Below are positions 20,881-30,636 of a DNA stretch of 64,000 nucleotides, piece by piece (within the stretch, counting starts at the first letter, position 1; each line of letters starts with the position of its first letter). Origin of the DNA: Heloderma charlesbogerti (Eukaryota; Chordata; Lepidosauria; Squamata; Helodermatidae); assembly GCA_026122225.1 (NCBI GenBank), contig JANEZZ010000464.1:414501-478500 (forward strand), read 5' to 3'. The position numbers and the translations under genes were made by a program. The notes beneath the pieces are model-generated. The model was not told the DNA's origin, searched no databases, and was given only the letters and a program-made list of their open reading frames with translations.

Positions 20881-21130
20881 TCTGTGTATTGCCCCAGCCA
20901 TGGGCTTCAACCTCTTAATTTAGAGGTGCCAAGATAGGGATAAATCAGACCAAGGTTTACTTACAAGGAGTACTTTATTGAGTAACTTACAGCACACAGG
21001 CATACACAGTGGTTGGATCAGACAGCTTCTCTGAACCCAGAGCCATGGGATACAATGGGTTTTATACCATACATGTTAGCACTAAGGCAGCATAACAGCA
21101 GCAAGTGCCCCCTAGTGTTCATTCCTAGCA
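20881..21130 (-). mobile_element. LTR-like element, minus strand, edges uncertain
   Basis: On the minus strand there is TATAAAACCCATTG (at 21064-21051), then about 75 bp downstream CAATAAAGTACTCC (polyadenylation-signal-like, near 20985) and TAAACCTTGGTCTG. TATA, then AATAAA, then a short U5 is the layout of a retroviral-type LTR. I could not find TG...CA ends or a target duplication, so the limits are approximate. No retroelement genes are adjacent. Confidence 0.4.
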
Positions 21131-21698
21131 TAGGCTAGAAGTGTTTGGTTCTCCTCAGCACAGCCACCGGCAGCTCAGCATAAACAAACTTTGCTTCCCA
21201 GGCACATCTTGGTATCGGCCTTCTGACTCACCTCAACATGCTCAGAGGCCTACTAGCATGGGAATTGCACCAATAATGAACTTAAGCAAGCACTATGGAT
21301 CTCTAGGCCCTTTTAACACTATAAATGACTTGGCTACGTTCCTGGGGCCAATACAGTCTGGTAGCCACAAAACGTTGAGGGACCATTGGAATAGAAAAAG
21401 CTGTTGCTGCAACTGGCAACAGAGCAGCTGTGGCAGCAGCCTGGCCACCATTTTGCATAATGCACAATATCCTGGGCCTGGCATTTTCTGGGGCATTGTG
21501 GTTTGGTGCAGGGTGAGCATAGCAGCTGGCACTTGAAAAAGAAATGGTGGAGAACATTCAGAGAAAATTCTGGAAAGTAGCCTTCTTTTCCTGAGGGGGG
21601 GGAGAAAATCTCAGTTGTTTTCTCAGAAAAAGAATGTCTTTGGAGAAATTTTGGCTCAGCCCTACTTCCTACACCACTGGGCAGTGTTGTGTTTAAAC
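21131..21698. other. unique sequence
   Basis: It may contain the upstream part of the LTR-like element before it. The minus-strand frames here overlap in three phases and are not convincing. Confidence 0.3.
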
Positions 21699-22120
21699 TA
21701 GGGATGTCCGTCACTGGGAAATCTGGCTCTTTTTTTGACTTGATGGAGCTTCATGGCGTGTATGGGTACGACCCAATTTGCATTTGAGAGCTGAGGCTGT
21801 GGGCTTTTCCCCAAACTCCAGGCACTTTTTTGGCGCATTTTTTGCACATTCTGCCATTTGCGCACATTTCTGAGCAATTTGTGCAAATTCCTGAGTGATT
21901 TGCACAAATTGTGGCTGCACTTGTGCAAATTGCTAAGAAATTTGTGCAAATTGCTGGACTTATGAAAAATGCGCAAAATGCCAGGAAAATCTGCAAACTG
22001 GCCCAACTCCCTGCAGACTGATTCAGGCATCAAAGTGGGAACCATAACAAAGTTCAGGGGGGTGAACCTAGGAAAGGTCATTGAATTCCACCCTGTAAAC
22101 AGATTTCTCCAACATCCCTA
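21699..22120 (+). mobile_element. hAT-like non-autonomous transposon (subfamily B)
   Basis: The termini are TAGGGATGTCCGTCACTGGG and ATTTCTCCAACATCCCTA. The middle is a chain of TTTGTGCAAATT variants, about every 25-30 bp. It is 422 bp long and matches 43438-43877 (CACTGGGAAATCTGG near the left end, CTGCAGACTG near the right). The minus-strand frames with QxCxNL-type repeats come from the TGTGCAAAT array and are not genes. Confidence 0.8.
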
Positions 22121-22149
22121 GTGAGTCATCAAACTGCCCTTTACTGAGA

Positions 22150-22345
22150 CCACTTTGGAGGCCCTCCTCCATAGACCTCTGCAACAACTCCTGGTGGGCA
22201 GCAACTGCAGAGATGGCCTTCTCAGTGGTGGCCCCATACCTCCAGAATTCTCTCCTGTAGGAGGCTGGCCCAGTGCCTATTCCGGTGCCTTTTTGGTGCC
22301 ACGTGGAGGCTATTTAATTTCCCCCTCCTTTAAAGCTGTGACAGA
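22150..22345 (+). mobile_element. L2-clade LINE coding end, fragment
   Basis: GATGGCCTTCTCAGTGGTGG, then CCCCATACC, encodes the M-A-F-S-V-V-A-P-Y-L signature of the L2 ORF2 C-terminus (compare R-A-F-S-V-V-A-P-T-L at 59.36 kb). The flanking sequence fits the same region. Confidence 0.7.
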
Positions 22346-23695
22346 AATTGTGATGTTATTTATTTGAGGACATTTCTATCCTGTCCTTCCACTGTAGAAA
22401 CAAAAACACCAGCATATTGTAGTTTAAAGCTATTACTGCCAATAACAAAACCTTAGGAGAGGCATTTCAACTGTTAGAATGGGGAAAAACTGTGCAAAAG
22501 CCAGGAAACCATTAAACAATTGGGGATCAGGGGAAAAGGGGAAAGGAGAACCCCAGATGGCCTCTTGTGCTGGAGGTTTTGCACCCGTGCTTTATGTATT
22601 CTGGGCCCAGTGATCACAGCTGCTGTTTTACCAACTGGAGTATTTTATTGTTTTTCTGATGTTATTGGGTTGGATCCAGACATCCTGTGATTGATGTCTG
22701 GCTATTCCCCCCCCCGACACACACACACTATCTCCCCTAAAACATCTGCTCTGGAGGGGTGAAGGACCTTCCAGAACAGCATGGGAGGTCGCACAGGAAG
22801 CTGCAGACGTAATCAGTGAAAATTGCTTCCCCTCCCTCCTGCTTCCGTGAAGGGCAGCCTCCAGCCCTTCTTCAATGAGAAGGTAGCCTTCAGTTCACAG
22901 AACGCTATTCTGGATCCAAGCCATTTCGTCTCCTTTTTGGTGTAAACCACCCCAGTGATGTTCTTTGATGTGAGATATAGAAATCAATTCAATAAATATT
23001 CCATGCAACACATTCAAACTGTTGCGTCTGGCCTGGCCCAAAGTTGATAGTTCAGTGCAACGTTCTGCCAGACTGTCATGCTCTTGCTAACTTTCCAAAG
23101 ACCTTGCCTTTTCTCTCTGCTGGAGCGGAGAAAATATTTGCCATTTTTTGGTTTCCCCCAAAAGGAAAAGCTAAACAATCCCTGCTTCTTTTGCATATAA
23201 GCATCTGTTGTTCGTGAGCCTGTTTGGGTCATTTTTGGCCCCAAAAGGAAAGAGCAGCTATTCCATCCACCCCCTTCCGAATGACGCAGCTCAGGATGAG
23301 AGGAAGACAGAGATTTTTGCTACAAAAATGGCACACGTGCTCAGCCGGTCAGAATCTCAAGGGAACTTTTGTTTCCTTCAGCAGCGAAACAAGAAGAGAG
23401 ATGGTTGATAAAGACACACAAAGACGCAAGATTGGCAAAGAAGGAGACTTTCACCTACGCGTGGGTGCCTCGTTATTCTCTAAATATTTATCAGACCAAA
23501 AGTTCATTCTGCATTTCTTCCCAGAGCTGCTTAGATACGCAGCCTCCAGAGTAAAGAACAAATGCAATGCAGTTTGGGGGAAGATGTGGATCGCCCGAGA
23601 AAGGAAGCCATTGAGATGAGAATGGATGGGAGAGCTTTTTAATCACTTCGGGGACTGATTAGTCAGGTCATGGTCTTTCGGGGTAGAGGAGGAGG
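22346..23695. other. reversed L2-like tail, then unique sequence
   Basis: TTATTTATTTGAGGACATTTC at 22.36 kb starts a reversed LINE tail of about 100 bp. From 22.5 to 23.69 kb I see no repeat apart from a C-run and small (CA)n at 22.71-22.73 kb. The 131-codon frame at 23224-23619 has no recognised domain. Confidence 0.4.
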
Positions 23696-23789
23696 AGTTG
23701 GACTTTCACAGCCAAGGAACATGCAAGCATGTGATCTATAACCGTCAATCTGAAGTGGTCCAGGACAGACTATGTCATGCGCTTTCTCT

Positions 23790-23964
23790 GTATGTAGCAA
23801 CTGACTACTGGATACGTGGCCATGTGTTCTACTTTACAGAGGACAGCCCTCCATTTGAAGACGGCTTGTATCCAAAGGACTGTCCAGTTCAAGTTTGGTT
23901 TAAAGATAAAGAACTGCAAGAAACCGCTTAGAGCAGTTATAATACCAAGCGGGATATAAGTAGT

Positions 23965-24004
<40 letters not shown>

Positions 24005-24062
24005 GAAGGGAGTGGGTGCTTTGGAGTTGCCTGTCAACAGTAACACCTGGACAGCAATAGAC
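23790..24062 (+). repeat. octamer-family dispersed repeat, copy with inserted tail
   Basis: TACTTTACAGAGGACAGCCC, CATTTGAAGACGGC, TTGTATCCAAAGGACTGTCC, TTTAAAGATAAAGAACTGCA and then, after an interruption, TTTGGAGTTGCCTGTCAACAG and ACACCTGGACAGCA. At 48.97-49.14 kb the same blocks are contiguous, so the part at about 23935-24005 (GCGGGATATAAGTAG plus an AATC microsatellite) looks like a small LINE-tail insertion. Confidence 0.6.
23968..24004. repeat. (AATC)n microsatellite
   Basis: About nine AATC units, probably the tail of the small insertion described for the surrounding repeat. Confidence 0.95.
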
Positions 24063-24147
24063 TGAGTAGGCCATCTGGTCATTGGTCACACAAATACTGT
24101 ATGCATCTGATGGAGTGGACTCAAAGCCACAAAAGCTTATGCCTGAA

Positions 24148-24285
24148 TAATGTCATAGAATCATAGGGTTGGAAGGGGCCTTCAAGAACACATTGCAGGA
24201 AGCCTGATTCCCAGGCGGTCTCCCCTCCAAGTACCAACCAGGGTTGACCCTGCTTAGCTTCCAAGATCAGGCACATCCGGCGGTT
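24148..24285 (-). mobile_element. 5S-rRNA-derived SINE with CR1-type tail
   Basis: Read on the minus strand, 24281-24202 follows 5S rRNA: GATCTTGGAAGCTAAGCAGG (pol III box A region), CCTGGTTGGTACTTGGA and GGGGAGACCGCCTGGGAAT (intermediate element and box C). It continues into AAGGCCCCTTCCAACCCTAT and GATTCTATGA (24180-24150), which is the CR1 3' end including its ATTCTATG octamer. A 5S head on a LINE tail is the SINE3 plan. The 5' part of 5S is missing, so it is a remnant. Confidence 0.7.
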
Positions 24286-24289
24286 AGTT

Positions 24290-24865
24290 TTTCAGCCACT
24301 GTGTTCATTTGTAGGGTGCCACAAGTCTCTTTCTGGTTGCCCCACTCTGGTGAGATGTATGTATTTCTATTCAAATTACAGTCATTATTACCAATTTTTC
24401 ATTTATACATTAGGAGCTTTTCTACAAGAGGCATTTTTTGTGCGCTTGCCATTCCCTACTCACAGCTGTTTATGGATTGTTTAGATGACATCATGACCCT
24501 CCAGTTTCACCTCTGTTTTTAAAGAGTACTTGTGGTGAGTATTGTTTTAGAGCGGGGGAAATGCGGTATTATTTGTGAAAGCAAAAGAAAGCACCTTTTC
24601 TACTTGTGTATTTGCACTATTCTGCTATGCTACCACCTAGAGGTTATATAGTGGAAAAGCAGGAAAGAAAATGTTCCTAATCTCAATTTTGTGACGAAAC
24701 CGAAAGCAGATACAGCGGATTAACAGCCTCGTGCAGAAAAGTCCTAGGCCATCAGAGGGAGAGGAAGCAGCAGCCCTTGCACTGTGTTTGGATCTAACTC
24801 CAAGACCTGCTGAACTTTGCAAGGAAAAATCTAGCATCTGAAATTACTGTTTTCCTTCTCCCTCT
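24290..24865. other. unique sequence
   Basis: No repeat family recognised. Confidence 0.35.
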
Positions 24866-24985
24866 CAGTCCTCTTTCCTTTCATGCCGTGTCTTTTAGAT
24901 TGTAACCCTGCAGGCAGGGACTTATTTCTGATCTTGGTAAGCCCTGGCTGCAGAGTGAGATAAGAATCCTTTGAATAAAGAAACG
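24866..24985 (+). repeat. LINE-like 3' end 'TTTAGATTGTAACC' type
   Basis: GCCGTGTCTTTTAGATTGTA, ACCCTGCAGGCAGGGACTT and GAATAAAGAAACG. Second copy of the family at 20061-20180. Confidence 0.5.
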
Positions 24986-24989
24986 ATAA

Positions 24990-25100
24990 ATTAGCATATG
25001 CAAATGTCATGCAAATCTGTGCCCCCTTTTGTCTTCTTTTTTTGGTGATGCATTCCTTCTTTTTTTGCAGTGTGCAAGTGGCCACCCTACTCCTCAATGG
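24990..25100 (+). repeat. octamer-family repeat, 3' block
   Basis: Two perfect octamer motifs ATGCAAAT (24998-25005 and 25009-25016), then TTTGTCTTCTTTTTTTGGTG, ATGCATTCCTTC and GTGGCCACCCT. The block recurs at 42.13-42.23 and 49.23-49.33 kb. Confidence 0.6.
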
Positions 25101-25524
25101 AGAATCTGATCCAATCAGGACAAATGCTATTCTGGGCCAATCACAGGCCATTGTAGGAAAGCCGTTGTTTTCAGAGCCTGCTATTGGGCAAGTCAGCAAG
25201 TCTGAAACTCAAAGCCTTGGGTTCAATTGAAATCAAAGATTACAGAGCATGGCAAATATTATATGGGGTGGCAAGGGTTTGGGGTGCTTTTTAATAAAAG
25301 CAGAGTTTAAAAAGACTCCAAGAAGGGATGACACAACCTCCCCTGTAATAACTGGGAAGCTAATTGCAGAAATACACCCACAGCCTGTTTAATTACATGG
25401 TCTTTCAAGTTGCTAATTGTTCTGTTAGTGATGGGTGGCTTTGAGGGGGAAAAAAAGGTCTCATCAATACGAAGTCTGCAGAGTTTTAATTATTAAGGTG
25501 TGTGCTATTTTTTGCATCGTTGAA
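25101..25524. other. unique sequence
   Basis: AT-rich with TTTAATTACATGG and GCTAATTG homeodomain-like motifs near 25.39-25.42 kb; no repeat recognised. Confidence 0.35.
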
Positions 25525-25690
25525 GTGTTCTGCAAGGTATATATTGGGTGCTGTCAACTGTCGAAGTGTTCTGCAAGGTATATATTGAGTGCTGTTAACC
25601 ACTGAACCGTTCGTTGAACCGTTCGTTGAACCGTTCGTTGAGTTTAACTTCTGCAAGGTATATATTGGGTGTTGTTAACCATTTGAGGCA
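25525..25690. repeat. 41-bp tandem repeat with an embedded 12-bp repeat
   Basis: GTTCTGCAAGGTATATATTG occurs at about 25527, 25568 and 25649. The first two copies are 41 bp apart. Between the second and third is GAACCGTTCGTT three times in a row (25605-25640). Confidence 0.9.
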
Positions 25691-26417
25691 GTCCTGCCGG
25701 GCAAAGATTGGTCGACTTCTAGTTTGTTTGTTTGATTTATATCCCACCTTCCCACTAAAAATGGTGGAAATTCATTCTTGTATGAGCATATTTACTATTG
25801 TCAACCATTATCATTAAGAGACATTTTTGAATTGCGATTATACCTGCGGGGTAGACATACATTTCTTATGTTTACTATCATTATTATTATTCCTTAACAT
25901 GACACAGTTTTGAACTGTACTCATTTCTGTATGGTAGATGTTACTCCATTTTGCATTCCTGAAGATAGCTAATTGCATATTATCATTTGAGTCTGTGTTT
26001 GCAGCATTGCTGTGTCTATGTTCTGTCTATCCTTGTCACATAGAGTTTCTTGCAATTAATTGTATTGGATGTTACCATACCTGGTTATACTTGCAAGACA
26101 CGAATGATCCTATGATAACTTGGGACAGTGTGCTTTCATTTGCCACAGCAAGTTTAGTTTAGTGTACCTACATTTTTTATATAACACATATTCTTATACT
26201 GAGTTTCATGTGCTTTTTGCTACAGTTGTGGGCCCATTGATTTGTTTGGTGTAAAAATAATAACATGCAGATTAAAACAAAATCCTGGTTAAAACATAAC
26301 ATAAAAACAAGTCAATGAAACACTCAATAAAAGACATAGCCAGCCCCCAACCAGTTAAACTGCCTTCAGAGCAGACCATTTTACATGCCTAGTGATGTAA
26401 CTAAGTAACCCCTGGAA
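25691..26417. other. AT-rich sequence with L2-like tail pieces
   Basis: TTTGATTTATATCCCACCTTC at 25.73 kb and the A-rich run GATTAAAACAAAATCCTGG... at 26.27-26.34 kb resemble reversed L2 tails. The 600 bp between them is unique. Confidence 0.4.
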
Positions 26418-26849
26418 TACGGATGTATGGATTTTGTTTATTCCATTCTGTCTGTTTCATGGATTGTCAGGCATCTCTTGTTCTGTGGTCTGCTCATTAA
26501 CAGAGCTGGATTTTTCTCAGTTTCCATAACTTGAGTTCAGGTTGGTAAGTGCCCACTTGTGCAAATGCGCAAATCTCCTGAAAATGCACAAATACCACTA
26601 AAATGTGCATTTTCATGCTTTAGCTTATGGGGGGAAATGTGCATTTTGGGTCAGTGTTTTTTTATATTTTTATTTTTAGTATTTTTCTATGACTAACTGC
26701 GCATACAAATCCAGAAAGTAAGAAACTTGTCCGCAAGTCTGCGAAATCCATGCAATTCGGGAAAGGCCAGTTCGCTGCGGAATTGGCAGGTCGGATTCAT
26801 AGAAATCCAAACGCATTTGGTTCCATTGTGGATTTCTCCGACATCCCTA
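26418..26849 (+). mobile_element. hAT-like non-autonomous transposon (subfamily A) with 8-bp TSD
   Basis: The termini are TACGGATGT and ACATCCCTA. The 8 bp before it are CCCTGGAA and the 8 bp after it CCCTGGAC, a 7/8 target duplication of hAT length. The interior aligns with 12157-12567 (TGTGCAAATGCGCAAAT, GTGCATTTTCATGCTTTAGC, then GGATTTCTCC). It is 432 bp and non-coding. Confidence 0.85.
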
Positions 26850-27300
26850 CCCTGGACTTTATGGTCTTATGGAGGCCTGTTTTAGATGGCCATGTTACTT
26901 CAGTAGTGAACCATACAATTAACATTTCTCCTCTTTTCCCACCCCCGTCATTCCGTGCTTTACAACTACTTCTATGTTGCTGACATGTTAGAGCAGAAAA
27001 CAAAAGACAGGTTGCCAACCCTGATAAAAAATACAAAGATTCTGAGCGTGTGCAGCTTTGCATTTATACTCACTTAAATCATGGCCCCATCATGACTACA
27101 GGAATAAAATTGAGTTTGCCTCCATTGCTAAACACATTTAAGTCAGCATAAGCACTGTTATAGAAAGGGATAAACGATTTCAAAAGCAGAAATAATAAAA
27201 CGAGCATTTGTAACCATGTACATGCCCAGCTGGCCACCCCCAGACTATAAAATGTTTTTAAAAATGGGAAGAAAGGATGCTGTGGTGACCAGCACCAACC
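26850..27300. other. unique sequence
   Basis: No repeat recognised. Confidence 0.35.
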
Positions 27301-27359
27301 CTGATGAGCCCAGCTCATGTGCCTATTTGCCTATTTGCCACCCCCACACCATCGGTTGG

Positions 27360-28218
27360 GTGTTCATTTACAGGCCTGACTTGCTCCTTGCTCCTGACTT
27401 CTGGTTTGTCCTTTATTCCCTCATCTGTACACTTTGGCCCTGTTGGAAAGTCTGGTGTGACTTACAGCAGAGTTGCCTTATATAGAGAAAGCATGGCAAT
27501 GCCGCATTTAGTATTGGAGGCAGTAAAACGCAGGCTAGAGCCACTTTAGAAAAAGTTCAAATCAGCTTACTTTATTAGTGCTTTTATACACATTGTCAGA
27601 GAAGACTACCTAAGACTGTTTAATTACAAGCACCCCCTAAAGCTGGGATAGGCGAAGGCATGAAATATGGTTCCTTGCATCCTTTCCACAGAGACTGCAT
27701 GGTGCTTGTTGCAAAGGCAAAGTGGAAAAAGGAAGAGGAAGGGAAGGGAGCAAGAAAAAGGAGCTGATCAGACAACAAGGGGGATGAACAAGACAAGCGG
27801 CTGTGGGCGCAACACGTTCTCTGTTGCCCCCTAGTGTCTGGAAGCATGCGGAGTAGTTCCTATTATCCAACGGGCCCCAAAGCCCAGCCCTAGCTGCACC
27901 ATTGTACATGCCCAAACCTTGCCTAAATAAACACATCTTTGCCTGCCAGCAGAACGACAACAGAGAGGAGACCAACCTAGCCACCCACAGCAGGAAGCTC
28001 CAGAGCCTGGGGGCAGCCACCAAGAAGGCCGTCTCTTGCACTCCCACCAAACATGCCTTTGTTGGAGGAGGGATTGAGAGAAGGGCTTCCCCTGAAGATC
28101 TTTGTCCTTCAGTTCTGACTTGCTCCTCAGTCTTGACTTCTGGTTTGTCCCTTATTCTGCAGTCTGAATGTGGGCTCCTGGCAACCCTCAGACTGCCCCC
28201 TACAGCCCAACTCTGACA
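27360..28218 (+). mobile_element. LTR-related CTCCTGGCTT repeat, interrupted
   Basis: TTGCTCCTGACTTCTGGTTTG, TCCTTTATTCC at 27.39 kb and GTCTTGACTTCTGGTTTGTCC, CTTATTCTGCAG at 28.13 kb are the same phrase. The right end CAGACTGCCCCCTACAGCC...CTCTGACA matches the end at 6.51-6.54 kb. Between the two lie foreign pieces, including the L2 fragment at 27.92-28.08 kb and probably another LTR at 27.5-27.85 kb (TTACTTTATTAGTGC, GCCCCCTAGTG, read in reverse). Confidence 0.4.
27920..28080 (-). mobile_element. L2-like LINE 3' UTR fragment
   Basis: AAACACATCTTTGCCTGCC, CCTGGGGGCAGCCACCAAGA, AGGCCGTCTCTTGCACTCCC: the reverse of the GAGAAGGCC(C/G)TCTC region found at the 3' end of several L2 families (compare 53.17 kb). 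Confidence 0.55.
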
Positions 28219-28559
28219 CCAGTACGCTTGGGTCTGAGCTGCTGCTCAAATGTTCCTTGTGATTGCATTGGTCCCACTTGTTACACCTTGTACAGTAACG
28301 GTAGGGGCCTCCGATCTGATCTGGGAAGCCAAAGACGTTAGAGCAAATACAGTCTCAAGGCATGGGGAGGCCAGGTTCCAAGAGGAGATGAGTTGTCTTT
28401 CCTTTACAGTTCTCCGTTTTGGCCAAAGGCCTGTCCGTGATGAAATTTCAAGAGCCACGTGTAATGGATGGGATGCTGGGGGTGGAGGAGTTACTTTGAG
28501 CATAGCATACACACTTTGAAAGGGAGAGAAAGATCGAGAGGGGGTGTATCTGGTCTGGG
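28219..28559. other. unique sequence
   Basis: No repeat recognised. The 88- and 89-codon frames on opposite strands are mirror shadows. Confidence 0.35.
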
Positions 28560-28740
28560 ACTGAGAGCTAGAATTAATGATGCCATTTAAATGCTAAGCG
28601 AGCGCTGGCTGTTCGGAGCTGGAATGTAAACTATGGAGGAGAAGCACACGAATGGCACCCGGCCCGTTTAATTAAAATAAAATAAAACCCAGACTGTTAA
28701 TAATGCTGAAGAAATGCACCTGTCAAGGAAATTAATTGGA
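28560..28740. other. repeat-free block, candidate conserved non-coding element
   Basis: AT-rich but not simple, with CCGTTTAATTAAAATAAA, GATGCCATTTAAATGC and GGAAATTAATTGGAC (homeodomain TAAT cores). It differs in composition from the surrounding repeats. Conservation is only my guess. Confidence 0.25.
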
Positions 28741-28884
28741 CATATTTGTAGACTGTATAGCTTTGCTTCACTTTCACTCCGGCATTATTCCTTCTGTGGA
28801 GGCCGAGAAAGGTTTTCCCCACCCCCATCCACCCTCTTCTTCTCTCCTAATACTAGAACTTCATCCGTTCAGGGAAAAAAGGAA

Positions 28885-28985
28885 GAGGGAATTAACTTGT
28901 GGAACTCCCTGCTGCTGGAGTGACGGTGCCCACTGGTTTAGATGGGTTCTGAAAAAACGATTAGACATATTTATGAAGGGTATGT
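28885..28985 (+). mobile_element. CR1 LINE 3' piece, plus strand
   Basis: TTGTGGAACTCCCTGCTGCT, GGTTTAGATGGGTTCTGAAA and CATATTTATGAAGG fit the CR1 sense region 'TGTGGAACTC...GATGGCTTTAAAAGGGG...ATTCATGGAGG'. Confidence 0.65.
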
Positions 28986-29766
28986 GCATAAGTGGCTATG
29001 CACAGTGGGAGGAGCGCGGAGGCGACTGTCACCTCCGCGCTACTCTCACCCTGCATTTTTGCTAGACGGGTGATTTTGCCCATCTAGCTGGGGATCTGCG
29101 CAGGGGGAGGCTGCAGAGGCTGGGGCAGCCAGAGGATTCTTTGCGAGTCTCCTCCCCTCCCTGCCCACAGAACTGCCCCCTCTCCGTCCTCTCCAAGTTC
29201 GCATCTGCAAGCTCGTGGAGGCAGCCAGTGTGGTTCTTTCTGCGCTGGCTGGGATGGGGAGGGGCCAGGGAGCGTGGACTCCTGGGTCTGAGGTCGGAGT
29301 GCTGTCTCCAGCCTCGGATCCGGGAATCCACAATATCCTTTGGCCCCTCAGACTGTGGAAGGACACATGGGATTGCAGCTTAAGAATATCTTCACATCAG
29401 CCAAGATAATATAGAAAGGATGGAGAAATTTAAGATTCTTTGTTTTTGCTTTGTTTGTTTTTTAAAAAAGAATGACTATGGTAGTCTTCGACTCCAACTG
29501 ATTTTTTTTTTTAAATGTAGCTTTCTGAATCGCAAGCACAGAAAGGATACAACTGCTGGGACATAGTTTCCCAGTATTCTGAAGATAAATTGATTGCTTT
29601 ATACAAAGGGATGTGCAGGATTTTTACGAGAAATGTTTTTGGTGTGAAGAGGGGGCACCTGAAATATTCTCTGAAAGACAACCCACCCCCCAACCTAACC
29701 CCTTTCACACCACTTCACTCCGCTGCTTTGGTGATAACTGAAAGAAAGATCTTACTGCCTTTGCTC
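28986..29766. other. unique sequence with a 13-bp GC hairpin
   Basis: At 29013-29041 AGCGCGGAGGCGA and TCACCTCCGCGCT form a tight stem with a 3-nt loop. The rest shows no repeat. Confidence 0.4.
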
Positions 29767-29932
29767 GGAATAGGCTTCCTGGTGGTCTAGCCAGATTTGG
29801 CTACACTGTAATGTTACAAAGCCAATTTAGAGTGAGGGCAATGCTCCTTGGAATAGGCTTCCTGATGATCTAGCTGGATTTGGCTACACTGCAATGTCAC
29901 AGACCCAAATTAGAATGAGGGCAATGCTCCTT
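29767..29932. repeat. 83-bp tandem duplication
   Basis: GGAATAGGCTTCCTG...GAGGGCAATGCTCCTT occurs twice, starting at 29767 and 29850. The copies differ at roughly ten positions, mostly transitions (GTGGTC/ATGATC, AGAGTG/AGAATG). Confidence 0.9.
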
Positions 29933-30072
29933 GCCCTCCCTCTGAAAGGGTGAATATTTGTTTCCCCTGTTTGGGGGTAGAAGCCATTGCTGAAATGGGA
30001 GGAGCTTTTTGTGTATGTATGTGGGTGTAGAATTGTTCAGGAAAAATGCCCACTTTTTTGGCTTATACTAGC

Positions 30073-30636
30073 TGTCACGATTCCCTCGGCCCCCTCTTTC
30101 CTTAAGCTCTCACAAGCACACAGGAGAGGCTTCAGTCTCACGCCTTTAATTCATTCACAGGTTCATTACAGATGCAAATCCTCGAAGATTCTCTGGCTAC
30201 AAAGGAATGCCTCTAGGGGATTCAAATGGGATCTCCGAAAGTTGCCTGCAGTTTGAAAGGGCAGCGATCTGGCTAGGCTAACTTAGGGAGGGAGGTCCCG
30301 CCCCTCGCCTGCTGCTTCCCTGCGTAGCTTCTCACGCATGGCTAACCAGTTGTGGACTGTCTGAGCTCCGCCCCTGACGTTTCCCTTTTAGCTCTGCGTC
30401 TCTGCCTGGCGTCTCTTAGGTCACAATCCACAAGCCCCTCCTCCTCCTGCTCGCTGCCTCTCACAGAGGGGGGCAAGGAGGAAGCTTCATGCCAGGCCAT
30501 CTGGGAGTTGGTAACCTGAGAAGCACGCCTACCCATATCTGAACTGGCTTGTGAAAATGCCTCCCCCGGTTCTGGCTGCTCCTCTTCTGAATCTGAGCTG
30601 CTAACTATCTCCCCATGCTCAGAATCAATCCTGACA
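30073..30636 (-). mobile_element. solo LTR with perfect 5-bp TSD
   Basis: The segment starts TGTCACGATT and ends AATCCTGACA, so TG...CA ends are present on both strands. It is flanked by CTAGC on the left (30068-30072) and CTAGC on the right (30637-30641), a perfect 5-bp target duplication. The minus strand is the sense strand, with an ATTAAA polyadenylation-type signal (near 30150) close to the end. At 564 bp with no adjacent gag or pol, it is a solo LTR. On the sense strand a frame through the 5' part encodes an acidic Ser/Asp/Glu stretch and an Arg-rich stretch, both also found in the LTR at 52171-52688. Confidence 0.85.

Noticed and set aside
20881..21560. full-length endogenous retrovirus
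   Set aside because: Only LTR-type signals (TATAAAA, AATAAA) are visible; no gag, pol or env frame lies on either side.
21698..22081. 127-codon minus-strand frame with repeated HK and CxNL residues
   Set aside because: It is the TTTGTGCAAATT array of a hAT-like element; the same happens at 43.5-43.75 kb.
23968..24004. CRISPR-like short regular repeats
   Set aside because: A plain AATC microsatellite in a vertebrate genome; no spacers. No array of repeats with unique spacers exists in the window.
24202..24285. functional 5S rRNA gene
   Set aside because: Only about 80 of 120 bp are present, with substitutions, and it runs into a CR1 tail with no pol III terminator in the right place.
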